Of a stretch of DNA of 64,000 bases, positions 1 through 9,013 are shown piece after piece. Each line of letters opens with the position of its first letter. Positions within the stretch are counted from its first letter, which is position 1. Source of the stretch: Ornithinibacillus californiensis. GTDB lineage: Bacteria; Bacillota; Bacilli; Bacillales; Amphibacillaceae. The DNA lies in assembly GCF_001038485.1 (NCBI RefSeq), contig NZ_LDUE01000050.1, forward strand, positions 1-64,000, read 5' to 3'. Position numbers and translations under genes: made by a program. Under the pieces are notes generated by a model that did no database searches, had not been told where the DNA came from, and saw nothing but the letters and a program-made list of their open reading frames with translations.

Positions 1-894
1 ATAAATAATTCTAAAAGATTAAAGGACGCCTTTGGCGTTTCGAAAGGCAATTCGCTAGAATTGGCACGCGCACTGGCATCCTGTATCTATGATATCGAAA
101 ATAATCTAATTGTGAAAGCATTAATTACAAAATGTACGGATAGTGAGCGTCACTTAGCTAAAGAATTACTGGAATCCTTCAAGGAGAACCTTACGGATAA
201 TGATCTATTTCTGTTTGATAGAGGATATCCATCCATCGATTTCTTCGACTATCTTGTAGACATTAATGTAAAGTTTATTATCAGAACTCCCATCAATAAT
301 TATAAAGCTTTCATTGATCCATCTATTCCAGATCAACTAGTTGAAATTAAGAAGCAGGGTAAGATAGTACGATTACGTGCTATTCGAATTAAACTATCTT
401 CTGGACAAGAAGAATTACTCCTAACGAATATTGTAGATAAGAGGTTCAAACTAGAAGATTTCAAAGTACTCTATTTCAAAAGATGGGGAATTGAAAGCAA
501 GTTTGATGAATTAAAAAACAAACTGAAGCTTCAGAAGTTTACAGGTGATACTCCACTATCAGTGGAGCAGGATTATTATGCCACTATGTTTCTATCGAAT
601 ATGGCGTCATTTATGGCACATGAAGTTGATGAAATTATTTTGAAGGAACAAGAAGGAAAGAATCTAGAGTATCTATACAAATCAAATACCAACATAATAA
701 TTGGTAAATTAAAATCAAACCTTATTCATTTGATATTAGAAGATAATCCGAGAAAACGAAATAAAATTTACAAACAGTTGCTCGAAGAAGCAAAAAGGAG
801 TAGAATCCCAATACGACCAGGACGAAGTTACAAACGACGTACTAGAAACTTGAGCGCTAATAGAAATGGATTAGTACAGAAGGCTGCGTTATAA
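1..894 (+). CDS. IS4-family transposase, C-terminal part (cut by window start)
   Basis: DDE transposase of the IS4 (DDE_Tnp_1) family that catalyses cut-and-paste insertion-sequence movement. The reading frame is open from base 1, so the true start lies outside the window. A DRGYPS segment matches the region around the second catalytic Asp. Further on, YFKRWGIESKFDELK fits exactly the Y(2)R(3)E(6)K signature that carries the catalytic Glu of IS4 transposases. The C-terminus is basic and ends in a normal stop, so this end looks intact. It converges on the sigma factor gene. Whether the N-terminal part and the left inverted repeat exist cannot be seen. Family assignment is confident; the exact IS subgroup is not. 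Confidence 0.85.
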   Translation: MNNSKRLKDAFGVSKGNSLELARALASCIYDIENNLIVKALITKCTDSERHLAKELLESFKENLTDNDLFLFDRGYPSIDFFDYLVDINVKFIIRTPINNYKAFIDPSIPDQLVEIKKQGKIVRLRAIRIKLSSGQEELLLTNIVDKRFKLEDFKVLYFKRWGIESKFDELKNKLKLQKFTGDTPLSVEQDYYATMFLSNMASFMAHEVDEIILKEQEGKNLEYLYKSNTNIIIGKLKSNLIHLILEDNPRKRNKIYKQLLEEAKRSRIPIRPGRSYKRRTRNLSANRNGLVQKAAL

Positions 895-908
895 CCCGCT
901 CTAAATAG

Positions 909-976
909 AATAGGATGCCTACCAGGGGATGAAAAAATAGATATTTCCATCTCCCGGGCATCCTATTGCCTTTTTT
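909..976 (+). terminator. Terminator or IS-end hairpin after the transposase
   Basis: AATAGGATGCC (909-919) pairs with GGCATCCTATT (957-967), followed by GCC and six T. This fits an intrinsic terminator for the transposase gene. It could also be part of the IS right end. Confidence 0.65.
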
Positions 977-1096
977 ATGTTGTATCAAAATTCACTTAAA
1001 CTTTAATAGGATAAATGAGATTTGAAGAACTAATTAGTTTAACTGTGGTAAAAAATGTAAACTTAACTTAATGACATTGGGACGTCCCCCACCCGT

Positions 1097-1648
1097 TTAT
1101 TTTTCTTTTAATCTAGTAAGCAATCCCGATGCACGCAGCTTCTTCCTGGCCTCCCGCGACCAGCTCTTTATGGCATCCACACTTACTCCCTCTTTCTCTG
1201 CGATTTCCTTCTGCGACAGACCCTGTATAACGTAGTAGTCTACCCACTTCCATTGATTCGGGGAAAGAACCTGCTTTGCCGCCTCCCACAACTCGCTATC
1301 CTCTATTTCAATGCCTTCCGCGGGCAGAAGTGGCGCATGACTAACCGACGAACGATTACCATCCAGCTTCTCAATACGCTCCTGATGGGCAAACGCCTCA
1401 TTAATCTTCTGTTCCCTAGATTTACTCCGAATCATATCAATTAACCGATTCCGAATAGCAAAATTGAAGTAAGTCGCGAGTGGACCTTTGTCTGGTTGAT
1501 ATTTTTTATAAGCAAGCCACATCGCATAGAGTCCTTCTACATAAAACTCATTGTGCGGATCTCTAATATGTAGCTTGTGTAAATGATAGTGAATTCGCTT
1601 TTCATTCTGCTTAACAATCTCTTCAAATGTAAAATCTTCTCTTTCCAT
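1097..1648 (-). CDS. Orphan sigma-70 family RNA polymerase sigma factor
   Basis: Short alternative sigma factor (183 aa). Residues about 28-75 look like region 2 (core binding and -10 recognition: DEFY-like NEFYVEGLYAMW, then a YFNFAIRNRLIDMIR helix). Residues about 130-170 are a region 4 helix-turn-helix (LSPNQWKW, QKEIAEKEGVSVDAIKSW, then a basic REARKKLR tail). No anti-sigma gene is adjacent. I chose the ATG at 1648 because GGAGG lies about 8 bases before it; the frame is open 45 codons further, but those codons only translate the operator-like repeats. The organisation resembles SigH/ComX-type and phage or ECF-like sigma factors; I cannot name an orthologue. Upstream lies a ComK-like AT-box array (1745-1809), suggesting competence-linked control. 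Confidence 0.8.
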   Translation of the reverse strand: MEREDFTFEEIVKQNEKRIHYHLHKLHIRDPHNEFYVEGLYAMWLAYKKYQPDKGPLATYFNFAIRNRLIDMIRSKSREQKINEAFAHQERIEKLDGNRSSVSHAPLLPAEGIEIEDSELWEAAKQVLSPNQWKWVDYYVIQGLSQKEIAEKEGVSVDAIKSWSREARKKLRASGLLTRLKEK

Positions 1649-1674
1649 GTAACAATCCTCCACACGTATAATAG

Positions 1675-1684
1675 TGCCGGCACC
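1675..1684. promoter_or_regulatory. 10-bp perfect palindrome before the sigma factor gene
   Basis: GTGCCGGCAC is a perfect palindrome between the candidate promoter and the ribosome site. It might be an operator or a small RNA hairpin in the leader. No regulator is recognised. Confidence 0.35.
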
Positions 1685-1687
1685 ATT

Positions 1688-1716
1688 AGGATAGTCTACA
1701 TGCTCGGAGTTGTCAC
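1688..1716 (-). promoter_or_regulatory. Candidate sigma-A promoter of the sigma factor gene
   Basis: GTGACA (1711-1716) and TATCCT (1688-1693) are separated by 17 bases on the minus strand. Both boxes are imperfect, as expected for an activator-dependent promoter. It sits 28 bases downstream of the nearest AT-box. Confidence 0.4.
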
Positions 1717-1744
1717 ATCGCCTAACTTTGATAAAAATGGCTGG

Positions 1745-1809
1745 AAAATTGAATTTTCTACTAGGAAAATTGAATTTTGGCAAAAAAAAGTACTTAAAAA
1801 TTGAATTTT
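1745..1809 (-). promoter_or_regulatory. Three ComK-type AT-boxes (AAAA-N5-TTTT) spaced 8 and 18 bp
   Basis: Three identical copies of the 13-bp palindrome AAAATTGAATTTT lie at 1745-1757, 1766-1778 and 1797-1809. Each fits the ComK AT-box AAAA-N5-TTTT. The gaps are 8 and 18 bp, two of the three spacings (8, 18, 31) known for B. subtilis K-boxes, which put the boxes on the same DNA face. A weaker fourth copy is centred at 1823. The only gene these can serve is the sigma factor gene. ComK binding is inference from the match. Confidence 0.6.
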
Positions 1810-1940
1810 AGAGCGGAAAGTTGAAGTTAGGTAGTTTTTTAAATCAAATATATATTTCATTTATTTTACATATTTTGGTAAAATTCATACGTTCGTATGT
1901 GGTAAACGGAGGACATTCCTTATAAGATGTACAATAACCT

Positions 1941-1984
1941 AAAAAAAAACAGGATCCATAATAATTTTATGAATCCCGTTTTTT
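1941..1984 (-). terminator. Terminator of valS
   Basis: On the minus strand a stem GGATTCATAA / TTATGGATCC with a five-base loop is followed by a run of nine T (A run at 1941-1949). The plus-strand side also ends in six T, so it may work in both directions. Confidence 0.8.
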
Positions 1985-1986
1985 CA

Positions 1987-4629
1987 TTATCCTTTTAATT
2001 CAGCCAAACGACCTTTTACAGCCGCCTGCTTCTCTACATAATCCTGTTCCTTCTTCTTCTCTTCCGCAACAACCGCTTCTGGTGCCTTAGCAATAAATCC
2101 TTGATTAGAAAGTTTCTTCTGAACAAGTGCCACTTCCTTGTTCCATTTATCTAATTCTTTTTCTAATCGGGCAATTTCTTTATCAAAATCAATTAACCCT
2201 TCTAATGGTAAGAAGATTTCCGCACCGGTAATAACTGCTGTCATTGCCTTTTCAGGTGCATCTACTTTCGTTGAAATCACTAGCTCACTTGGATTACAGA
2301 AGCGCTCTAGATAGCCACGGTTATGTTCAAGCTCTGCAACAATTGCATCATCTTTCGCTTGAATTAATAGGCTGATTTTTTTAGACATTGGTGTGTCTAC
2401 TTCTGCACGTATATTACGTACCGACTTAATAATAGACACTAGACGTTTCATTTCTTCTGATGCTTTTTCATCATGGAAATCTTCACGTACTTTTGGCCAT
2501 GCTGCAATCGTAATTGATTCCCCTTGATGAGGAAGCTTCTGCCAAATTTCTTCGGTGATGAATGGCATGAATGGATGTAATAAGCGCATCGTTTGATCTA
2601 ACACGTAAGCTAAAACAGATTGAGTTGTTTTCTTCGCTTGTTCATCCTCCCCATATAGCGGAATCTTCGCCATTTCAATATACCAATCACATAATTCATC
2701 CCAAATGAAGTTATGAAGATGTCTACCTGCTTCACCGAATTCATATTTATCTGTGTTACGTGTTACTTGATCGATAGTTTCATTTAAACGAGTAAGAATC
2801 CACTTATCAGCTAACGACAGCTCGCCAGTTAAATCAATGTCCTCATACGAAAATCCTTCTAAGTTCATAAGGGAGAATCGGGAAGCATTCCAAATCTTAT
2901 TCGCAAAGTTCCACGTAGATTCAACCTTTTCCCAATAGAATCGCATATCCTGACCAGGTGATGTACCAGTTAATAAGAAGTAGCGTAAAGAATCTGCACC
3001 ATACTTTTCGATAACATCCATTGGGTCGACACCATTGCCAAGAGATTTACTAAATTTACGTCCTTCCGAGTCTCGGATTAGTCCATGTAGTAATACATCT
3101 TTAAACGGACGCTTTCCAGTAAATTCTTTTGATTGGAATACCATACGTGCTACCCAGAAAAAGATAATGTCGTAGCCAGTAATTAATACGCTAGTTGGGA
3201 AATAACGTTTGAAATCTTCCGCTTCTTCATTTGGCCAACCCATTGTGGAGAACGGCCATAATGCACTAGAGAACCATGTGTCTAATACATCTTCATCTTG
3301 TTCCCAGTTTTCTATATCAGCCGGAGCTTCTTTTCCTACGTGAATTTCCCCTGTTTCTTTGTGATACCAAGCAGGAATACGGTGTCCCCACCATAGCTGG
3401 CGGCTAATACACCAGTCACGAATATTTTCCATCCAGTTCAGATACGTTCTTTCAAAACGCTCTGGCACGAAGTTAACACGATCTTCCGTATTTTGCATCT
3501 CTAATACTTCATCAGCTAGTGGTTGCATCTTTACAAACCATTGTGTAGATAGATATGGTTCGACTACTGCCCCACTACGCTCAGAGTGACCAACCTGATG
3601 AACATGTTCCTCAATTTTGAATAGAACCCCCAAATCCTGAAGGTCTTTAACGATTTGCTTACGACATCCAAAACGGTCCATACCTTCATACTTACCAGCA
3701 TTTTCGTTCATCGTTCCATCTTCATTCATAACTAGAACGCGTTCTAAATCATGACGGTTCCCAATTTCAAAGTCATTTGGGTCGTGTGCTGGGGTAATTT
3801 TAACTGCACCTGAACCAAACTCCATATCGACATATTCATCCGCAACAATGTTAATTTCACGACCAACAATCGGAAGAACAACAGTTTTTCCAATCAAGTG
3901 TTGGTAGCGCTCATCTTTTGGATGTACGGCAACCGCCGTATCACCAAGCATCGTTTCTGGTCTAGTTGTTGCAATCTCAATTGTTTCATCACTATCTTTA
4001 ATTGGATATTTCATATGATAGAAATTACCATTCACTTCTTTGTAGATAACTTCTATGTCTGAAAGTGCTGTTTTCGTTACTGGATCCCAGTTGATAATGT
4101 ACTTGCCGCGATAGATAAGTCCTTTTTCATATAGCTTTACAAAAACCTCTTTAACTGCGTCAGATAAGCCTTCATCTAGGGTGAAACGCTCTCTGGAATA
4201 GTCTAAACCTAGGCCAAGCTTTTCCCATTGGGAACGGATAAAGGAAGCATATTCTTCCTTCCAATCCCAAGATTTCTCTAAGAATTTCTCGCGACCAAGC
4301 TCATAGCGGTTCGTTCCTTCTTCTTTCAGACGCGCTTCTACCTTCGCTTGTGTTGCGATTCCCGCATGGTCCATACCAGGAAGCCATAATACGTCATAGC
4401 CCTGCATACGTTTCATACGAGAGATTGTATCCTGCATCGTTGTGTCCCACGCATGACCAAGGTGTAAACGACCAGTTACATTTGGGGGTGGAATAACAAT
4501 AGAGAATGGTTCTTTGTCTGGGTCACCAGTTGCTTCAAAATACTTTCCATCTAACCAGAATTTGTAGCGGTCTTGTTCCACTGCTTGAGGATCATATTTT
4601 GGTGGTAATGAAGTGTTGTTTTCTTTCAT
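1987..4629 (-). CDS. valS: Valine--tRNA ligase
   Basis: Class I aminoacyl-tRNA synthetase that charges tRNA-Val, cytosolic, 880 aa, the usual length. The HIGH signature is HLGH at residues 56-59 within [16 protein letters not shown]. The second signature is KFSKS (rather than KMSKS), about residue 525. A large CP1 editing domain with the [21 protein letters not shown] segment ([17 protein letters not shown]) sits around residue 220. The C-terminal 60 residues are charged and coiled-coil-like, as in other ValRS. The ATG is preceded by AGGAGG. It is transcribed alone from a T-box controlled promoter. In B. subtilis folC and comC follow valS; here a sigma factor and an IS are found instead. Confidence 0.97.
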   Translation of the reverse strand: MKENNTSLPPKYDPQAVEQDRYKFWLDGKYFEATGDPDKEPFSIVIPPPNVTGRLHLGHAWDTTMQDTISRMKRMQGYDVLWLPGMDHAGIATQAKVEARLKEEGTNRYELGREKFLEKSWDWKEEYASFIRSQWEKLGLGLDYSRERFTLDEGLSDAVKEVFVKLYEKGLIYRGKYIINWDPVTKTALSDIEVIYKEVNGNFYHMKYPIKDSDETIEIATTRPETMLGDTAVAVHPKDERYQHLIGKTVVLPIVGREINIVADEYVDMEFGSGAVKITPAHDPNDFEIGNRHDLERVLVMNEDGTMNENAGKYEGMDRFGCRKQIVKDLQDLGVLFKIEEHVHQVGHSERSGAVVEPYLSTQWFVKMQPLADEVLEMQNTEDRVNFVPERFERTYLNWMENIRDWCISRQLWWGHRIPAWYHKETGEIHVGKEAPADIENWEQDEDVLDTWFSSALWPFSTMGWPNEEAEDFKRYFPTSVLITGYDIIFFWVARMVFQSKEFTGKRPFKDVLLHGLIRDSEGRKFSKSLGNGVDPMDVIEKYGADSLRYFLLTGTSPGQDMRFYWEKVESTWNFANKIWNASRFSLMNLEGFSYEDIDLTGELSLADKWILTRLNETIDQVTRNTDKYEFGEAGRHLHNFIWDELCDWYIEMAKIPLYGEDEQAKKTTQSVLAYVLDQTMRLLHPFMPFITEEIWQKLPHQGESITIAAWPKVREDFHDEKASEEMKRLVSIIKSVRNIRAEVDTPMSKKISLLIQAKDDAIVAELEHNRGYLERFCNPSELVISTKVDAPEKAMTAVITGAEIFLPLEGLIDFDKEIARLEKELDKWNKEVALVQKKLSNQGFIAKAPEAVVAEEKKKEQDYVEKQAAVKGRLAELKG

Positions 4630-4704
4630 TTTAGTTGCCTCCTATTAAAATAATTAAAGAATGTAGATAATCTTGTGTAAATTAGTTGTTGCACTGAGTG
4701 GCCA

Positions 4705-4975
4705 GGACAACAAAAAACCCTTTTCATCCTAAATAAAAGGACGAAAAGGGTATAGTTTCCGTGGTACCACCTTTGTTTACAGGTCTAACAAAAAACCTGT
4801 ACACTCATTGCTTGATATCGGTTATGAACCGGCTACTCCTACTAATATTCAGAGTTGCTGCATCAAGGGCGACCTTCCAAAACGTTTACCTAGAAAACTT
4901 TCACCGATTGTTTTCCTCTCTTTAAAGCAACTATTCTGTACTCTTCCCTATCATTTGCTTACATATATGATTATT
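4705..4975 (-). promoter_or_regulatory. T-box riboswitch leader of valS
   Basis: The conserved T-box AGGTGGTACCACGG lies at 4759-4772, just before the terminator. Further upstream in the leader an AGAGAG and a GGTGAAAG segment fit the distal part of stem I, and AGAGTA fits the AGTA motif. A likely specifier is GUC (plus-strand complement 4871-4873), a Val codon. Uncharged tRNA-Val should stabilise the antiterminator and raise valS expression. The specifier was placed by eye and is less sure than the T-box itself. Confidence 0.9.
4712..4751 (-). terminator. T-box terminator hairpin of valS
   Basis: ACCCTTTTCGTCC pairs with GGATGAAAAGGGT and runs into six T on the minus strand. It competes with the antiterminator that contains the T-box sequence at 4759-4772. 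Confidence 0.9.
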
Positions 4976-4980
4976 TTCTT

Positions 4981-5009
4981 ATTTTATCCAATCCCCTATG
5001 AAAAATCAA
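4981..5009 (-). promoter_or_regulatory. Sigma-A promoter of valS
   Basis: TTGATT (5004-5009), 17-base spacer, TAAAAT (4981-4986) on the minus strand. Its position fits a start of transcription just before the T-box leader. Confidence 0.75.
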
Positions 5010-5106
5010 CTATTAATTAGATAATTGCACGAATGAGCTTGGTTTATACATATAGTATTAAAAATAGATGTAATTGGTGCATTAAAATTTCGGAGGTGAC
5101 TTTTTT

Positions 5107-5295
5107 ATGGCTAGATATTATCGCTACAAATTACCACCTTGGGCTAGAAGATGTTTATATATTGCAGAACAAGTAACACTACCCTTACTCGTTTTCCAGC
5201 TGTTACGAACAATTATTATTCCGACAACATTAGATGTTTTACTAACTCTATTCCTAGCAGGAATATTTATTGCCTTTTATCTAAAGTGGATTTAA
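5107..5295 (+). CDS. Small membrane protein, function unknown
   Basis: 62-aa protein with a basic, tyrosine-rich start (RYYRYK, RR), then two hydrophobic stretches (about residues 21-38 and 43-60), so probably two membrane segments with the N-terminus inside. A good GGAGGTG ribosome site lies ahead of the ATG, which supports a real gene. Its stop overlaps the end of ysxE by four bases, tail to tail. I do not recognise the family. Confidence 0.6.
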   Translation: MARYYRYKLPPWARRCLYIAEQVTLPLLVFQLLRTIIIPTTLDVLLTLFLAGIFIAFYLKWI

Positions 5296-6311
5296 CTTTC
5301 ACTACCACTTTCATCAATTTTAACCATTTCGTATTCTTCTTCTACAAATTCAGAAAAACGAACACCAAATAATATCTGTCGATGGTAACGCTGTAATTTC
5401 ACTACAAAATCAATCATGCTATCCTTAGAATTACCTTCTACGTAGGCATCTATTGTTCTAATATAAACAGAAGGGTCCAATATATGAATGGCGAGTAAGG
5501 TAAGCTCGTGGTTATCCAATTTATTTTCATCCATGTAGAACTTAAACTGATCTAACAACAATCTATTATCAGTGTTATGATAGATGGCCCTTCTCTTAAT
5601 GAACACGGATAAATCTACAATTGGATGTTGGATAGAGGCATTCTCCCAGTTAATTAGAAAAATTTGGTTACCTTGTAGAACATGCGAATCAGTCAGTCTA
5701 CCATGACATAGGCTCACCTTCCATTCAGAAAGTTCTTGCAGTGTATCTAAATATTGATTCAATCGTTTCTCCATAGTATAGAATACTTGAACTAAATCGC
5801 GATACTGAGTACACACTAACAATTCAACAGGAGACATAAAATGCTGGGATTCAAACTCTTCGACATGTACTAAGAGTTTTTTTCTTAGTTCTCCCATTTG
5901 TTTCTTATAGACTAGGAAGTTTTCTCGTGAATTTTCCCGCATTTCTTCTGTTATCGTCTGTATCTTTCTAGTTTTAGAATGAACGAGACCTATGTTTTGA
6001 TATATCTTTCCGATAGAGGAGCTACGGTTACTAGAATCAATCCAAGGGGTTAAATAATAGATATCATCCCCATCTATTTCATATAATTTACCTGACTGAT
6101 TTAGATAGACAGGTAATATATTTTGGAGATTTTGGGCTTGCGCTTGCCGGTAAATCTCTAGCCAATAAGGAAGTTTTTTATCCTGTAGATTACTTTTCTT
6201 TAAGGCATATTGCTGCTTGTTCCCTTTAATACGATATAATCGTTCCGTGACCTTTGTTATATCAACAGGATACACATGGTACGATTCTAGCACTCGTCGA
6301 ACATTCTCCAA
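5292..6311 (-). CDS. ysxE: YsxE spore coat protein, CotS-like kinase fold
   Basis: Protein of the CotS/YsxE family, related in fold to aminoglycoside phosphotransferases and found in the spore coat. The expected catalytic loop HGDxxxxN appears as HGRLTDSH and the metal-binding DFD/DWE region as INWENA, so the usual catalytic Asp and Asn are missing. This suggests a structural pseudokinase (inference). The C-terminal part is acidic. Two GTG codons stand at 6323 and 6320, but the AGGTGG ribosome site overlaps them; the TTG at 6311 has proper spacing and was chosen. It lies just downstream of spoVID, as in B. subtilis, so assignment rests on both sequence type and position. Confidence 0.75.
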   Translation of the reverse strand: MENVRRVLESYHVYPVDITKVTERLYRIKGNKQQYALKKSNLQDKKLPYWLEIYRQAQAQNLQNILPVYLNQSGKLYEIDGDDIYYLTPWIDSSNRSSSIGKIYQNIGLVHSKTRKIQTITEEMRENSRENFLVYKKQMGELRKKLLVHVEEFESQHFMSPVELLVCTQYRDLVQVFYTMEKRLNQYLDTLQELSEWKVSLCHGRLTDSHVLQGNQIFLINWENASIQHPIVDLSVFIKRRAIYHNTDNRLLLDQFKFYMDENKLDNHELTLLAIHILDPSVYIRTIDAYVEGNSKDSMIDFVVKLQRYHRQILFGVRFSEFVEEEYEMVKIDESGSES

Positions 6312-6456
6312 TCTTTTCACCACCTATAGTATCTAGTTAGGGAAAATCGTATTTGTTCAACCTTGACGGAGTAACTTTTGCACAGCGTGCTTACAAAGGA
6401 ATATCACTTCTGTGGAATTTTCTATTATGCAACTATTCCTATACGCCAATAATATA

Positions 6457-6478
6457 CCCCTTGACTATTGACAAGGGG
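6457..6478. repeat. Hairpin between spoVID and ysxE
   Basis: CCCCTTG / CAAGGGG with an eight-base loop. There is no T run, so it may attenuate or process the spoVID-ysxE transcript rather than end it. Confidence 0.4.
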
Positions 6479-6494
6479 TTAACCGATTATACAT

Positions 6495-7490
6495 TTAATT
6501 CTTTACTGGAATATATAATAATTGTCCTTCTGCAATATCATCTTCTTCTAACCCATTTTGGTTACGAATATGAATCGTAGTTGTTTCATATTTTTCCGCC
6601 AACGCTTCTAGTGTATCTTTTTCCTGTACGATACAGAGTCTCAGCTTTGCATATTGTTCATCGCCTCCGCGGAACATATCAGCAAGGTAAGTTAAATCCG
6701 CCTTCTCTGCTCTACTTTCATAACTTTCATCATAACTCGCGGATTCGTCATCTATTAACGATGATGATTCATCGATAGATTCTTCATCCACTACTGCTGG
6801 CTCTTGATTCTTTTGGAAAAACTCATCAAACGATTGAGTTTTCTGTAAGAACTTCCAACGATCACTTTCGGCTTCCTCTAGTGTCACTTCTTCTAAGGTC
6901 GGCAACTGCTCTGGAGAATCTTCTATGTAGTTAGGAGATTCATCCTCCTGCTTCACCTCAAACTCAAACGATTCATCTTCACCCCTTGCAGAAAGTATTG
7001 TTTCTTCTACTGCTTCTGGTTCAGATACCGCTTCTTCCTCATTTACTTCATCCACCTGACTGTTAATTCCATGGATCTCTATCGTGGAACGCAAATACAA
7101 GTGATCTGACTCTGGTAATTCATAATCAAACTCAGAGATCATAACAGTAACTTCATCTAAATTCTCCACTCGATAGGAAGGGACCGTGATCTCAACAGGA
7201 AAACGGTGCAAAAATTCTGCAGCACCATACTGTGTTTCTGTAACCCTTTCTATATAGCGTTTTGAATCATACCCGTCCAAGTATGACTCATCCTCATCAC
7301 CTATAGACTCAGCTTTTTGATAAGAACCTTGTAATTCAATTACACCTCTAATAGAAATATAATCATTAAATTCTTGGATAGAAATCTCTGGTTCTAAGGA
7401 TATACCCATAATTTCAGCGACTTCCTGGTCTTTCTCAAAATACAATGACTCATTCAAATCAAATCGAAAAACATTCTGTTCATTAACCAA
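6495..7490 (-). CDS. spoVID: Stage VI sporulation protein D, spore coat assembly
   Basis: Protein that helps the coat encase the forespore, working with SafA and SpoIVA in B. subtilis. The first about 120 residues form the conserved beta-rich N-terminal domain (FRFDLNESLYFEKDQEV, NDYISIRG). A long, very acidic low-complexity middle (Glu/Asp/Ser-rich) follows. The last 45 residues are a LysM domain (KDTLEALAEKYETT, ending in IPVKN). Length 331 aa is shorter than the B. subtilis protein because of a shorter acidic middle. The TTG at 7490 has GGGGAGG seven bases before it; an upstream in-frame TTG overlaps that site and is rejected. Position next to hemL and ysxE matches B. subtilis. Confidence 0.9.
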   Translation of the reverse strand: MVNEQNVFRFDLNESLYFEKDQEVAEIMGISLEPEISIQEFNDYISIRGVIELQGSYQKAESIGDEDESYLDGYDSKRYIERVTETQYGAAEFLHRFPVEITVPSYRVENLDEVTVMISEFDYELPESDHLYLRSTIEIHGINSQVDEVNEEEAVSEPEAVEETILSARGEDESFEFEVKQEDESPNYIEDSPEQLPTLEEVTLEEAESDRWKFLQKTQSFDEFFQKNQEPAVVDEESIDESSSLIDDESASYDESYESRAEKADLTYLADMFRGGDEQYAKLRLCIVQEKDTLEALAEKYETTTIHIRNQNGLEEDDIAEGQLLYIPVKN

Positions 7491-7515
7491 GTAGCTTCCT
7501 CCCCTCAAAACATAT

Positions 7516-7543
7516 ATTCCATATGCTCATAACTCTTAATTAT
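7516..7543 (-). promoter_or_regulatory. Possible sigma-E promoter of spoVID
   Basis: On the minus strand ATA (7541-7543) and CATATGGAAT (7516-7525) resemble the sporulation sigma-E boxes with a 15-base gap. It overlaps an inverted repeat GCTCATA / TATGAGC (7525-7531, 7547-7553). Tentative. Confidence 0.3.
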
Positions 7544-7669
7544 CTATATGAGCCAAGGTATTAGGATATGCTAATGAAGAGAAATCTCTTGTGATCAAAA
7601 GGGAATTTATGAGTAAGCACGTTCGAATTTATCAAATAGATGATTACTATTTATATCGTTCCATAATAG

Positions 7670-7706
7670 AAAAAAGGCTACAGGGAGAACTCCCTATAGC
7701 CTTTTT
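7670..7706 (-). terminator. Terminator of the hem operon
   Basis: AGGCTATAGGGAG pairs with CTCCCTGTAGCCT and is followed by five T on the minus strand, right after the hemL stop. Confidence 0.9.
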
Positions 7707-7707
7707 C

Positions 7708-8997
7708 TTATACATTAAGCTGTGAAAATGCTTTTCTAGCAGCTTGTATCGTTTTTTCAATATCTTCATCTGTATGTGCTGTTGAAAGGAATAAACCTTC
7801 AAATTGAGATGGTGGTAAAAATACACCTTCTTCTATCATGACACGATAATATTTATTGAAATGTTCTAAGTTTGATTGTGAAGCAGTAGCAAAGCTAGTA
7901 ACAGGCTCTTCTGCAAAGAAAACACCAACCATTGATCCGGCACGATTAATCTGAAGAGGGATACTAAATTCCTCTGCCGCATTTTGATATCCAGAAACTA
8001 ATAAATCCACTTTACGGTTCATTTCCTGATAGGACTCTTCTGTAAGTGCACTTAACGTTTCTAATCCTGCAGTCATCGCTAATGGGTTACCCGATAACGT
8101 TCCAGCTTGATAAATTGGACCAGCTGGTGCTACTTGCTGCATAATTTCACGTTTACCACCATACGCGCCAACCGGTAATCCACCACCGATTACTTTTCCT
8201 AAGCAAGTTAAATCTGGTGTAACATTAAAATGACCCTGTGCACAATGATAGTCTACGCGGAATCCTGTCATTACTTCATCAAAGATTAATAAAGAACCAT
8301 TCTCTTCGGTAATTTCTCTTAAAAATACTAAGAAGTCATTAGTAGGGGGAACAACTCCCATATTCCCACAAACAGGCTCTGCAATAACGGCAGCAATGTT
8401 ATCACCATATTTTTCGAATGCAGTGCGCACACCCTCTTGATCATTGTAAGCAACTGTAATCGTGTTTTGTGCAATTGACTTAGGAACACCTGGGCTATCA
8501 GGTAGACCTAATGTAGCGACCCCGGATCCCGCTTTAATTAATAGTGAATCCCCATGACCATGATAGCTTCCTTCAAATTTTAGAATCAGATCTCTACCGG
8601 TATATCCACGTGCTAATCTTAAAGCACTCATCGTAGCTTCTGTACCAGAGTTAACCATTCGTACTACTTCAATGGAAGGTACTCTATCAATAACTAATTT
8701 TGCTAGTTCATTCTCCAATACCGTTGGGGCGCCAAAGCTAGTTCCCTTTTCGATGATCTCATGAAGCTTACTAACCACTCTCTCATCAGCATGTCCTAAA
8801 ATTAATGGCCCCCAGCTCAATACATAGTCAATATATTCATTACCATCGATATCTTTAATTTTCGACCCTTTTCCACTGTCCATGAAAATTGGATCCATAC
8901 CTACTGATTTAAATGCTCTAACTGGTGAATTCACTCCACCTGGCATTAAATCAACTGCTTCTTTGTACGCATCGATAGACTGATTAAATTCTTTCAC
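7708..8997 (-). CDS. hemL: Glutamate-1-semialdehyde 2,1-aminomutase
   Basis: PLP enzyme that moves the amino group of glutamate-1-semialdehyde to give 5-aminolevulinate, second step of the C5 haem pathway. It is a class III aminotransferase; FDEVMTGFR holds the cofactor-binding Asp and the PLP lysine is in CLGKVIGGG, about residue 268. Other hallmarks are [15 protein letters not shown] and YHGHGD. I chose the GTG at 8997 (429 aa) because GAGGTGG lies six bases ahead; an upstream GTG at 9006 is inside that site. Last gene of hemAXCDBL, 16 bases after hemB. Confidence 0.96.
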   Translation of the reverse strand: MKEFNQSIDAYKEAVDLMPGGVNSPVRAFKSVGMDPIFMDSGKGSKIKDIDGNEYIDYVLSWGPLILGHADERVVSKLHEIIEKGTSFGAPTVLENELAKLVIDRVPSIEVVRMVNSGTEATMSALRLARGYTGRDLILKFEGSYHGHGDSLLIKAGSGVATLGLPDSPGVPKSIAQNTITVAYNDQEGVRTAFEKYGDNIAAVIAEPVCGNMGVVPPTNDFLVFLREITEENGSLLIFDEVMTGFRVDYHCAQGHFNVTPDLTCLGKVIGGGLPVGAYGGKREIMQQVAPAGPIYQAGTLSGNPLAMTAGLETLSALTEESYQEMNRKVDLLVSGYQNAAEEFSIPLQINRAGSMVGVFFAEEPVTSFATASQSNLEHFNKYYRVMIEEGVFLPPSQFEGLFLSTAHTDEDIEKTIQAARKAFSQLNV

Positions 8998-9013
8998 TAT
9001 ATCCACCTCGCTT

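Noticed and set aside
1583-1804. Plus-strand frame across the AT-box region
   Set aside because: It is a shadow of the sigma factor gene and of the repeats; no start signal.
1817-1829. Fourth AT-box copy upstream of the sigma factor gene
   Set aside because: AAAG and GTTA in place of AAAA and TTTT, and a 7-bp gap; kept only as a weak relic, not counted as a box.
4808-5020. Plus-strand open frame of 70 codons
   Set aside because: It lies over the valS T-box leader and has no ribosome site; the RNA element explains the sequence.
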